Shown one piece after another: positions 34,977 to 43,045 of a DNA stretch of 64,000 bases. A program made the position numbers and the translations under genes. The notes under the pieces are model-generated. The model saw only the letters and a program-made list of their open reading frames with translations, ran no database searches and was not told the DNA's origin. The DNA is from an uncultured Lachnospiraceae bacterium. Lineage in GTDB: Bacteria > Bacillota > Clostridia > Lachnospirales > Lachnospiraceae. The first letter of the stretch is position 1; every line of letters begins with the position of its first letter. The stretch is from NCBI GenBank assembly GCA_947589315.1, contig CANPZE010000002.1:45128-109127 (forward strand), read 5' to 3'.

Positions 34977-35903
34977 CTAGCCCCTCGCAATCTCCCGAGT
35001 CACTTGACGCACCTCTTCCAGAAACATCTTTTCATGCTCTGTCATCTGGTAGCCCCGGGGATATACATATATATCCTTCATATAACGCCGGTAATCCTCA
35101 CATGGTTTCTGAAATAAATGATACCGTTCCAGGATCTCTCCGGGCAGAGGAGATACCCACATGAAAGTATTCGTCTCATCTGCCAACAGGTCAAACTGGC
35201 TCCCTCGCTCGTACACATAGATGCAACGCTCCGCATTTCTCTCCTTCTGTAGTGCCGCATCCCCATGAGCCAGAGAAGGGATCACCGTATCTCCATGGAG
35301 GATCTCCACACAGTCCTTCAGATCCTCATAATAGATCTTGTCCTTGCCTGCCAGAGGATTATCAAGTGACATAATGAATATATACTCAAAGTCCAGTACT
35401 TCCTCATATGTAAGCCCTTTCAGCTGCAGCAGGGACAAAAAATATTTCTCATAGCGCACATCATAACGGATGATGCCTGTAGAATATTTTTGTTCCACGA
35501 TGTCGTTGATAACATCTACTGAACTGGTTTCATTGAAGGTGATCTCCATCCCCCGGCCATCATCGATCTTCTGCACAAAACGGGTAAAACCATGGGTGAT
35601 ATAGCTTGCTCTGGGAACAGCAATGCTCATTTCCACCCTCCCCTCCTGGGGAGCCTGGCAAAAGTTTTCCAGCTCCTGAAACTGATCGACTGCCTTCTGT
35701 GCCGCTGCCAGAAATTCCTTTCCTTTCTTCGTTGGCGCCATCCCTTTGTTCTTGCGGACAAAGATACAAAATCCTATGCTCTGCTCCAGCTCCTTGATGA
35801 TCTTGCTTAAATTCGGCTGGCTGACGCAGAGGTGTCTGGCGGCATTGGTAACAGAACCACATTTCTCAATTTCCAGGGCATATTTTAAACTGGTCAGATT
35901 CAC
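34977..35903 (-). CDS. LysR-family transcriptional regulator
   Basis: A 308-residue regulator with the LysR helix-turn-helix at residues 1-65 (SLKYALEIEKCGSVTNAARHL, SQPNLSKIIKELEQSIG) and a periplasmic-binding-like effector domain (about 90-300). It heads the co-directional regulatory block that continues with the lone receiver, the kinase, the SARP-like regulator and the Spo0A-like gene. A consensus promoter lies about 35-60 bp upstream. The effector and targets are unknown. Confidence 0.9.
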   Translation of the reverse strand: MNLTSLKYALEIEKCGSVTNAARHLCVSQPNLSKIIKELEQSIGFCIFVRKNKGMAPTKKGKEFLAAAQKAVDQFQELENFCQAPQEGRVEMSIAVPRASYITHGFTRFVQKIDDGRGMEITFNETSSVDVINDIVEQKYSTGIIRYDVRYEKYFLSLLQLKGLTYEEVLDFEYIFIMSLDNPLAGKDKIYYEDLKDCVEILHGDTVIPSLAHGDAALQKERNAERCIYVYERGSQFDLLADETNTFMWVSPLPGEILERYHLFQKPCEDYRRYMKDIYVYPRGYQMTEHEKMFLEEVRQVTREIARG

Positions 35904-35933
35904 GGATATCTCCTCCTTGGTGTCTGTTATTTC

Positions 35934-35962
35934 ATATTATCCTTCCGCAAAAATATTGTCAA
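35934..35962 (-). promoter_or_regulatory. Promoter of the LysR gene
   Basis: The minus strand has TTGACA (35962-35957), a 17-bp spacer and TAATAT (35939-35934). It could transcribe the whole block as far as the kinase and regulator genes. Confidence 0.65.
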
Positions 35963-36018
35963 CTCCTGTCTTAGCTTTCGTCCTCTCCCTTTCGACCTCC
36001 ATCGACTTCCCCTTTCAT

Positions 36019-36630
36019 TCAATTCTTTTTTGTCTTCCTCTCCAGTGAATATCCTCTGCCGTAATGGGTGCGGATCTCTACGCCGGAATCCTTTAATTTA
36101 TGCCGCAGCTGTTTGATAATGGTGTCTATGCTGCGGCTGTTGCCGGCTTCCTTTCCCCATACCTGCCGGACCAATGTCTCCCTGCTTACCAACAGTCCCC
36201 TCTCCTTGAGCAGGCAGCAGAACACCTCGTATTCTTTCCTGGTCAGCTTCCGGCCTTCCCAGCTCAGGGGGAGCTCCCTCTCTTCCTCATTCCGCCTCAC
36301 CAGCAGGATCCGCTGCCATAAGACAGGAAAAGGCTTTCCTGCGCACTGATAATCTCCCGCCCCGGCCGCCAGGCACTGTTGCTCCTCAAAATAATTTTCC
36401 CTGTCCACCAGGACCATTATGGCAAATCCATGGCGGCGCAGCCGCCTTATCAGTGGAAGCCGCCTCTGTTCCTGCCGCAGATATAACAGAACACAAGCCG
36501 CCTTCCCATAGGACGGCGGCTCCTCCAATTCCTTTTCTTCCAGCCGGAGCGCACAGGCTCCCGCTTCTTCTATCTGTTGTTTCCATTCCTGATACCAGTC
36601 TTCATCATCGGTAAATATTCTTATCTCCAT
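36019..36630 (-). CDS. OmpR-type regulator with degenerate receiver
   Basis: A 203-residue protein. Residues 1-110 fold-match a receiver, but the site that should carry the phosphorylated Asp reads CVLLYLRQE and has no aspartate; the C-terminal lysine (AGKPF) remains. Residues about 115-200 are an OmpR/PhoB winged helix: LTRKEYEVFCCLLKERGLLVSRETLVRQVWG, NSRSIDTIIKQLRHKL and THYGRGYSLE (outline). It should thus act without phosphorylation. Its start overlaps the hydE stop by 10 bp, so it is the last gene of the MMPL-TetR-hydE run. Targets unknown. Confidence 0.85.
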   Translation of the reverse strand: MEIRIFTDDEDWYQEWKQQIEEAGACALRLEEKELEEPPSYGKAACVLLYLRQEQRRLPLIRRLRRHGFAIMVLVDRENYFEEQQCLAAGAGDYQCAGKPFPVLWQRILLVRRNEEERELPLSWEGRKLTRKEYEVFCCLLKERGLLVSRETLVRQVWGKEAGNSRSIDTIIKQLRHKLKDSGVEIRTHYGRGYSLERKTKKN

Positions 36631-37673
36631 TCCTCATGCCTCCAGGAGGCGGCTATCTCGTAGCCCGTATCCTCCAACCGCTGTATCAGTCCCTCCAGGT
36701 TTTCTCTGTCCCTCTGATGCCTGCCGGTCCTCCGGCCGTTTAGGACGCCGTTGTCCTGGTAATTGTCTGGAGTAAGGTCAAAAGCCACTGCATTGGCTCC
36801 CGATTCCAATGCCTTGCGCCGCCCCTCCCGGTCTAATGCGGTCAGAGCCCCGGCTGCCGGCAGAAGCGCAGACGGCAGAATAAGGCGCAGCAGCGACAAC
36901 AGATAGCAGGTCAGATCACTGTTCCCCGCCCTCTGCTTCTCAAAGGGAGTATTCGCCGCCGGTATAAAGGGGCCAATGGATACCAGCTGGGGATCCAGCT
37001 GCTTCAGAAACAGCAGCTCCTCTGCCAGCTGGTCTATAGTCTGATAGGGCGTTCCTATCAGAAATCCGGTTCCCACCTGATATCCGATCTCCTTCATTTC
37101 CCAAAGGCATTGCTTCTTCCGCAGAAGGGACATATTGCCGGGATGAAGCTTTTTATAGTGGCTGTCCACTGCAGTCCCATGGCGTAGCAGATAACAGTCA
37201 GCCCCGGCTTCATACCAGGCTTTGTATACCTGACGGGATTTTTCTCCCAAAGAAAGGGTTATGGAAACATCGCTATATGCTTTCTTGATCTTCTCCAGGA
37301 TCTGCGCTACTTCCTTCTCTGTGTAATACAGATCCTCTCCTCCCTGGAGCAGGAAGCTGCGAAGCCCTTTCTCATAGCCCCGGGCGCAGCAGTCCAGGAT
37401 CTCCTGTTGCTCCATGCGGTAACGGCGGACAAAACGGTTCTCTCTCCGCATTCCACAATAATAGCAGTCATTCCTGCAATAGTTGGACAGATGGACCAGC
37501 CCCTGGACCAATACTGCGCCTGTATGCTGGTTCCGCCTTATCCGCCTGGCCTTCTGGCTCAGATATTCCACGAGCTGGCTGTCCCGGAATTGGATCAGCT
37601 CTATATATTCCTCTTTCTCCAGTGTCCCCCGGATCTCCAGCCGGTCTGCCAGTTCTCTTAACCCATCATTCAT
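36621..37673 (-). CDS. hydE: [FeFe]-hydrogenase maturase HydE-like radical SAM enzyme
   Basis: Radical SAM protein of HydE length (350 residues). The cluster motif CRNDCYYC (Cys66, 70, 73) follows GLVHLSNY as in HydE, and LLQGGED, LSLGEK, YLLRHGTA and GFLIGTPYQT match the SAM barrel. HydE works with HydF and HydG to build the hydrogenase di-iron subcluster. The related PylB (methylornithine synthase) is the main alternative, but no pyl genes are nearby. No hydF, hydG or hydrogenase gene is in this window. Start at MNDGL follows GGGGAG by 7 nt. It lies 28 bp after tetR and overlaps the OmpR-type gene. Confidence 0.8.
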   Translation of the reverse strand: MNDGLRELADRLEIRGTLEKEEYIELIQFRDSQLVEYLSQKARRIRRNQHTGAVLVQGLVHLSNYCRNDCYYCGMRRENRFVRRYRMEQQEILDCCARGYEKGLRSFLLQGGEDLYYTEKEVAQILEKIKKAYSDVSITLSLGEKSRQVYKAWYEAGADCYLLRHGTAVDSHYKKLHPGNMSLLRKKQCLWEMKEIGYQVGTGFLIGTPYQTIDQLAEELLFLKQLDPQLVSIGPFIPAANTPFEKQRAGNSDLTCYLLSLLRLILPSALLPAAGALTALDREGRRKALESGANAVAFDLTPDNYQDNGVLNGRRTGRHQRDRENLEGLIQRLEDTGYEIAASWRHEEWR

Positions 37674-37701
37674 TCTTGCGCTCCCCTCCAGAATCTCCCT
37701 G

Positions 37702-38316
37702 CTATGCCATCTGATCATCCACAATTTCAAACTGGCGTATTACGCTGCATATTGTCTGTGAAAGCTCTCCTTTTAGTTCCTCCAATGTACACGGCGAGTT
37801 CTGCAGGATTACGTTGTAGCTGGTAGAGCTGACCAGTTCCACAATGAGATAGATCATCACTTCCTGGTTGCGGAAGCGGCGGTGGGATTCCCGGATCATG
37901 TCCTGGAAAATATCCATAGAACTCTTATTCTCCATCCGAGGGATCCGGATATGGGAGAAAATCCCCCAGCTAAGGTTCTTCGTAATAAATTTCAGCAGGG
38001 CCGGATTGTCCTCCAGCTGGTCCAATATATGCTCTGCAATAAATACCACCCGTTCTTCCAATGTGTCCAGGCTCTGCCGGTACAATTCCGAACGGGCTCT
38101 GGCAAAAAGCTGGCTCGCCTGATGGGTGATCAGTCTGTCCCTTATATCGTACTTATCCTTAAAATACAGATAAAAGGTCCCTTTTGCCATCTTTGCCTTT
38201 TTTACGATATCCTCAATGGACGTATTCGTAATCCCCTTTTCTGTAAACAGGGCAAAAGCGGCGGACAACAGGTCTTCCTGTTTCTTCCGCTTCTTTTCTT
38301 CCGTTTTACTTCCCAT
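37702..38316 (-). CDS. TetR-family repressor
   Basis: A 204-residue regulator with the TetR helix-turn-helix at about 10-55 (LLSAAFALFTEKGITNTSIEDIVKKAKMAKGTFYLYFKDK in outline) and an all-helical ligand domain. The ATG at 38316 is 1 bp after the previous stop, with AGGA 5 nt before it, so it is translationally coupled to the helical-repeat protein; an earlier ATG at 38334 is possible. It is the third gene of the MMPL operon. Two copies of TGACCATCAGTCA at the operon promoter are its likely operators. Confidence 0.9.
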   Translation of the reverse strand: MGSKTEEKKRKKQEDLLSAAFALFTEKGITNTSIEDIVKKAKMAKGTFYLYFKDKYDIRDRLITHQASQLFARARSELYRQSLDTLEERVVFIAEHILDQLEDNPALLKFITKNLSWGIFSHIRIPRMENKSSMDIFQDMIRESHRRFRNQEVMIYLIVELVSSTSYNVILQNSPCTLEELKGELSQTICSVIRQFEIVDDQMA

Positions 38317-38317
38317 A

Positions 38318-40672
38318 TTATTCCTGCTCTCCATCCTCGGAGGTAATCTCTTCCGTTGACAAAATGAATTTTACGCTGCCTTCCATTTGCTTCGAGATTC
38401 CTCCAAAGCTCTGATAATCCTCTGCGGCATCATTAACGGCAGAAAGCCTGTCATGAAGTGTATCGGCCGATCCCAGCAGATCGGTCACTGCATCTGCCAG
38501 CGTCTGGATCCCCTCCTGACTGAATTTCTCCATGCCGTCCCGCAATGTCTTAGCTCCATCGTTCAGATCAGAGATTCCCTCTTCCACATCATCTGTAGCT
38601 GTGAATAATTCCTTTACCCCAGTATACAGGGTATTCAGCCCTTTTGCCAGTGTTTTTGCCCCGCTGCGCAATTCTTTGCTGCTGCCGGTGATCTTTTTCA
38701 CATTCTTTTTGATGGTTTTTCCATTTTTTACCAGCTTCTTCGCTCCGCTGTCCAGAGTCTTATTATTAGCAGCCAACGTATTCGCTCCGGTATTCATTGT
38801 ATCCACACTAGTGGACAGGGCAGAGATCCCCTGGCTGATCTTTGTATTGCCCTCTGTCAGCTGGGAAGAACTTTGCCGCAGCTGGTCTGCATAGCCGGAT
38901 AAGCTGGCGGCTGCCGTCTCCAGGGCAGACGCTCCTGTATAGAGATTCTGTTCCTGGGAATCCGTGGCCGTAGCCTTCTGCATCGCTGCCAATGCCAATG
39001 CCAGATCTGCCTCTCCCTTTTGGTCGGCTTCCCCATCATCCTTTCCATTCGTAGCTGCATCGATGCCGGCTGCTATCTGCTCTCCTCCCTGAATATACTG
39101 TATCGCCCCTGTCAGCGCTGCTGCCTGGGCTTTGTATTGAAGAGCAGCCTGGTTGTCGCCCTGTGCCTGGGCCTGGGCTGCCAATTGGGTGTATCCTGTC
39201 AGCATCTGTTCCAATCCCTGGACACAGCTGTCCAGCTCCTCTGTCTCTTTCAGCTGGCTTACTGTCTCATTCATTTTCTTCACACCCTGGGCCGCGCTGG
39301 TAAGTCCATTATCCAGAGATACAACTCCATTTTTCAGCGAGGAGGCTCCCGAGGTAAGAGAAGTCATATTTTCCTGGGAGAGCAGCGTATTGACAGAGGT
39401 CACAAAAGTATTGACCCCATCCCCGAAGGTTTTGTACTGCTCCGGCAGGCCGGAGGTAGCATCCCTTAACTGTCCTACGGCGCTTACCAGGCTCTGAGTC
39501 CCCGCCGTATAAGAAAGCACTCCTTTAGAAAGCTTCTGGGTTCCTTTGACATAATCCTTCACGCCTCCCAAAAGCTTATCGGTTCCTTTCGTATATGCGG
39601 CTACCCCTGTATTCAGCTTACGGCTTCCATTGTCCAGCTTGCCGGTTCCCTTTTTCAGGGTCCCCACTGCGTCTGCGTATTCCTGGAAGCTGTCTTTTAA
39701 GGTCTGCGTCCCACTCTGGATATCATTGGTCCCATCTACCAGCAGCTGAGTCGAGTCTGTCAGCTCATCCAGCTTATCTTCCAATTCTTTCCCATCTTCT
39801 GCCTGATCCAGCTCCAGTTCACCGAAAAACTGGCTGCTTGCCATGGTATACATAGCTTCCAGCTGGAAATCTGTCACGTCTGCCTGGATCGTCACGGTAT
39901 CCGTCAGCTTCTTCTGCAGACGGGACAGATCTACTCCCGCATCCTCCAGGGCATCCAGGGAATCCAGGGCAAGGTTCTCCTTCATTCCCGGCATCCCATA
40001 GGCCGCTACGATATGATTCTCCCCTTCTGACAGAACAGTCCCATTGTCAACTGTCACATTGGAAAAATTGTCTACAGGAAGAATTGCCCCTGTGATCATC
40101 AGGAATGGTGTGTAGATCAGCTCTTTCTTCCCACCAATGGATTTCTTGCTGCCGGTATTATTATAATATTTGATCCGTATCTTTACGGTACCGCTCTTAC
40201 CTGCCAGTTCCTCAGGCTTGATCTCTTCTCCATCGAGGCTGTAGGTAATCTCCATCCCTACAGGCAGCTCCTTATCTGTCGTTCCCTGGTAGTAGATGTC
40301 CTTCCCTTCTGCGTTCCAGACCAGCTGGTTCCCTTTTGCGGTATATTCTTCCTCTCCCTTGACATTTTCAATATCCTTCAGGCTGGATACATCCTGCAGC
40401 TCTCCCTTTCTGTCTCCGCTTTTGAGCCAGTCGGAGACCAGGACCTTTGTCTCATTTCCGGAAGCGTCTGTATTGACATACACCGTCTCCTGTTTCGTGA
40501 TCTTGCCCCCGGCCCCGGAAGCCTTTACCTCCTCCTTATCCTTCTCTGCCAGGATCGAAGGATTTCCCATGGCAAAGCTGTGGGTAACGGCTTCCACAGG
40601 ACCTGTTATCAGTCCTGCTGCCAGAAGTCCACTTAATCCTACTGCGATCATTTTTTCCATATTTCTTTTCAT
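38318..40672 (-). CDS. Exported helical-repeat protein, MMPL transporter partner
   Basis: A 784-residue protein. An N-terminal signal segment (MIAVGLSGLLAAGLITGPVEA) is followed by a globular part (about 40-270) and a long stretch (about 290-700) of 7- to 11-residue units with the theme G-x-x-x-L-x-x-G (GTGKLDNGSRKLNTGVAAYTKG), typical of the YhgE/Pip- and MMPL-associated exported proteins. No C-terminal membrane helix is obvious. It lies between the MMPL transporter (25 bp) and tetR (1 bp) and is probably its extracytoplasmic partner. Start at MKRNM is the first ATG with a plausible site (AGAGGA). Function unknown. Confidence 0.7.
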   Translation of the reverse strand: MKRNMEKMIAVGLSGLLAAGLITGPVEAVTHSFAMGNPSILAEKDKEEVKASGAGGKITKQETVYVNTDASGNETKVLVSDWLKSGDRKGELQDVSSLKDIENVKGEEEYTAKGNQLVWNAEGKDIYYQGTTDKELPVGMEITYSLDGEEIKPEELAGKSGTVKIRIKYYNNTGSKKSIGGKKELIYTPFLMITGAILPVDNFSNVTVDNGTVLSEGENHIVAAYGMPGMKENLALDSLDALEDAGVDLSRLQKKLTDTVTIQADVTDFQLEAMYTMASSQFFGELELDQAEDGKELEDKLDELTDSTQLLVDGTNDIQSGTQTLKDSFQEYADAVGTLKKGTGKLDNGSRKLNTGVAAYTKGTDKLLGGVKDYVKGTQKLSKGVLSYTAGTQSLVSAVGQLRDATSGLPEQYKTFGDGVNTFVTSVNTLLSQENMTSLTSGASSLKNGVVSLDNGLTSAAQGVKKMNETVSQLKETEELDSCVQGLEQMLTGYTQLAAQAQAQGDNQAALQYKAQAAALTGAIQYIQGGEQIAAGIDAATNGKDDGEADQKGEADLALALAAMQKATATDSQEQNLYTGASALETAAASLSGYADQLRQSSSQLTEGNTKISQGISALSTSVDTMNTGANTLAANNKTLDSGAKKLVKNGKTIKKNVKKITGSSKELRSGAKTLAKGLNTLYTGVKELFTATDDVEEGISDLNDGAKTLRDGMEKFSQEGIQTLADAVTDLLGSADTLHDRLSAVNDAAEDYQSFGGISKQMEGSVKFILSTEEITSEDGEQE

Positions 40673-40697
40673 AATATCCCAATCCTCTCTTTCCTGT

Positions 40698-42797
40698 TTA
40701 ATGGTTCTCAACTAAATGCGACTTTTTTCTCATCTTAATCATATCCCATGAGCTGCGGATGATCACTCCGTCAAAGATCCAAAGCATTGCCGGAAGGATG
40801 GCGATAACTACTACCATACTGATGACAGCCCCCCGGGAAAGAAGCGTACAGATAGAAGCGATCATGTCGATCTCCGAATACAGGCACACCCCAAACGTAG
40901 CTGCAAAAAAGCACAGCCCACTGGTCAGGATCGACTTAATGGATTTCTCATGGGCAATGGCGATGGCCGTTTTCTTATCAGCTCCGCGGACACGTTCCCG
41001 ATGATACCGGTTGGTCATCAAAATAGCATAATCTACGGTAGCTCCCAGCTGTATTGTCCCAATGACAATGCTTGCCACAAAGGGCAGGGATGTATTGGTA
41101 TAATATGGTACCGACATGTTGCAGGCAATGGCAAATTCAATAACCGCTACCAGGATCGCCGGAATAGATATGGAACGGAAGGTGAACAGAATGATCAGGA
41201 AAATGGCCAGAATGGAAATATTATTCACTGTCACCAGATCCACGTCTGTCACATCCGATAAATCCTTCATCAGGGGCGCCTCTCCGATCACCATGGCGTC
41301 CTTCTGATATCCTTTAACGATATCCTGGATCTCCTTGATCTGGGCGTTTACCTGGTCGGTAGCAGATTTATAATCCGAACAGATAAATTGCAGCTCATAA
41401 TGGTCTGTGCGCAGCATATCCCTGAGCTTCTCCGGAAGCATACTGTCCGGCAGATTAGGTCCCAGAAGGGAATCCAGCCCGATGACCCATTTCACTCCGT
41501 CCACCTGCTCCAGCTTTTTGATCATTGTATTCTTATCCCGGGCGGACATCCCCTCCTGCTTCAGCAGGACCATGTGCATGTTGCTCATATCAAATTCCTT
41601 GGAAAGCTTCTCATTGGCAATGGCGCTGGGAAGGGTATCCGGAAGGGAAGTGTCAATATTATAGTAGATCTTATAGTGGGAATTACCGTATATGGCTGGT
41701 ACCAGCAATACTAAGAAGAGCGCCAGGGCAATCCGGTAATGCCGTATAATGAAGTGGGATATCCCGTCCAGCGATGGTATCAGCGGCTTATGCGCAGTCT
41801 TCTCGATCGCGCCGTCAAAGGTCAGTATCATCGCCGGGAGAACGGTGACACAGACGATCACGCCGATCACCACGCCTTTCGACATGACGATCCCAATATT
41901 GCTCCCCAGCTTAAAGGTCATAAAGCAAAGCGCCAGGAAACCGGCTATCGTAGTCACGGAACTGCTGGATACAGACTTAAAGGTATTCATGATGGCATGG
42001 GACATGGCCCTCTGCCGGTCTCCCTCAAAGCGTTTCTTATTATCCTCGTAACTCTCCAGCAGGAATATGGAATAGTCCATAGTCACGGCCAGCTGCAGCA
42101 CGGCCGCTAAGGCCTGGGTAATATAGGAGATCTCGCCCAGGACCACATTGCTTCCCAGATTGTACAGAATCGACATTCCTATCGTCAAAAGAAAGATCAC
42201 CGGAGTGACCAGGGAATCCATCGTCAAAAGGAGTACAACAAGGGAAAGCGATGCGGCGATCACTACATATACAGGCATTTCCTTCAACGCCAGGTTTTTA
42301 ATGTCTGTTACCACGCCGGACATTCCGGCCGCATACGCCTGCTTCCCTACCGTCTTTCTGATCTGTGTGATCGCATCCATTGTTGTGTCCGAAGAGGTAG
42401 TATCGTCAAACAGGGCGATCATCATTGTAGCATCGCCGTTAAAGAATGCATCCCGGAATTTTTTCGGAAGCATATCTTTCGATACGGAAATATCCAATGC
42501 ATCGTCATACCACAGAACATCTTTCACATGAGGGATCTCCTCCAGGCTGGCCTCCAAATCTGCCGCCTGCTGCATGGACATGTCTTCTACGATCACCATG
42601 GAGAATGCCCCCATGCCAAATTCATCTACAAGAATATCCTGTCCCTTTACCGTTTCCAGGCTTCCTGGGAGATAGCTCAATACATCATAATTGATCCGGG
42701 TCCTCACATAACCAAAGCAAGATAAGACCAACAGAAATATTGCCGCTGCCAGGATCAGATTCTTGTGCCTGGTGATCCATTTCGCCATCTTTTTCAT
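40698..42797 (-). CDS. MMPL/RND-family transporter
   Basis: A 699-residue membrane protein with two repeats of one helix, a large extracellular loop and five helices. Motifs such as LAAVLQLAVTMDYSIFLLESYED and GTIQLGATVDYAILMTNRYHRE, with central aspartates for proton coupling, fit MMPL proteins, which export lipids, wall precursors or drugs. The start MKKMAKW has GGAGG 5 nt upstream. It is the first gene of the operon with the helical-repeat protein, tetR, hydE and an OmpR-type regulator. Substrate unknown; TetR control suggests induction by a toxic compound or lipid-like ligand. Confidence 0.9.
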   Translation of the reverse strand: MKKMAKWITRHKNLILAAAIFLLVLSCFGYVRTRINYDVLSYLPGSLETVKGQDILVDEFGMGAFSMVIVEDMSMQQAADLEASLEEIPHVKDVLWYDDALDISVSKDMLPKKFRDAFFNGDATMMIALFDDTTSSDTTMDAITQIRKTVGKQAYAAGMSGVVTDIKNLALKEMPVYVVIAASLSLVVLLLTMDSLVTPVIFLLTIGMSILYNLGSNVVLGEISYITQALAAVLQLAVTMDYSIFLLESYEDNKKRFEGDRQRAMSHAIMNTFKSVSSSSVTTIAGFLALCFMTFKLGSNIGIVMSKGVVIGVIVCVTVLPAMILTFDGAIEKTAHKPLIPSLDGISHFIIRHYRIALALFLVLLVPAIYGNSHYKIYYNIDTSLPDTLPSAIANEKLSKEFDMSNMHMVLLKQEGMSARDKNTMIKKLEQVDGVKWVIGLDSLLGPNLPDSMLPEKLRDMLRTDHYELQFICSDYKSATDQVNAQIKEIQDIVKGYQKDAMVIGEAPLMKDLSDVTDVDLVTVNNISILAIFLIILFTFRSISIPAILVAVIEFAIACNMSVPYYTNTSLPFVASIVIGTIQLGATVDYAILMTNRYHRERVRGADKKTAIAIAHEKSIKSILTSGLCFFAATFGVCLYSEIDMIASICTLLSRGAVISMVVVIAILPAMLWIFDGVIIRSSWDMIKMRKKSHLVENH

Positions 42798-42856
42798 CTC
42801 AGCCTCCATTCCCAAAGCATTTTCAGTAAATTAAATACTTTGCTGCTTTTATTTTA

Positions 42857-42910
42857 TGACCATCAGTCATTTTCGTTAAGTATATTACATCAAAAATGAC
42901 CATCAGTCAA
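42857..42910 (-). promoter_or_regulatory. MMPL operon promoter with two identical TetR-type operators
   Basis: The minus strand has TTGACT (42910-42905), a 17-bp spacer and TAATAT (42887-42882). Two identical 13-bp sites TGACCATCAGTCA (inverted TGAC-N5-GTCA) lie at 42857-42869 and 42897-42909, 40 bp apart. The upstream site covers the -35 and the other falls just after the transcription start, so the promoter is bracketed by two operators. Confidence 0.75.
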
Positions 42911-42964
42911 TATTTAATTAAAAAAAAATATATGCTGCCAGGTTTCCTGCGATCCCCTGTCCTA

Positions 42965-43012
42965 TAAAAAACTGCCCCACCCGATAATTTTCATTATTCT
43001 GTGGGACAGTTC
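42965..43012 (-). terminator. Terminator of htpG
   Basis: On the minus strand ACTGTCCCAC pairs with GTGGGGCAGT (one G-U), followed by six T. It lies about 35 bp after the htpG stop and upstream of the MMPL promoter. Confidence 0.85.
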
Positions 43013-43045
43013 TTCTATTTAGGACTGGCTGCAGGAAGCCTGCGG

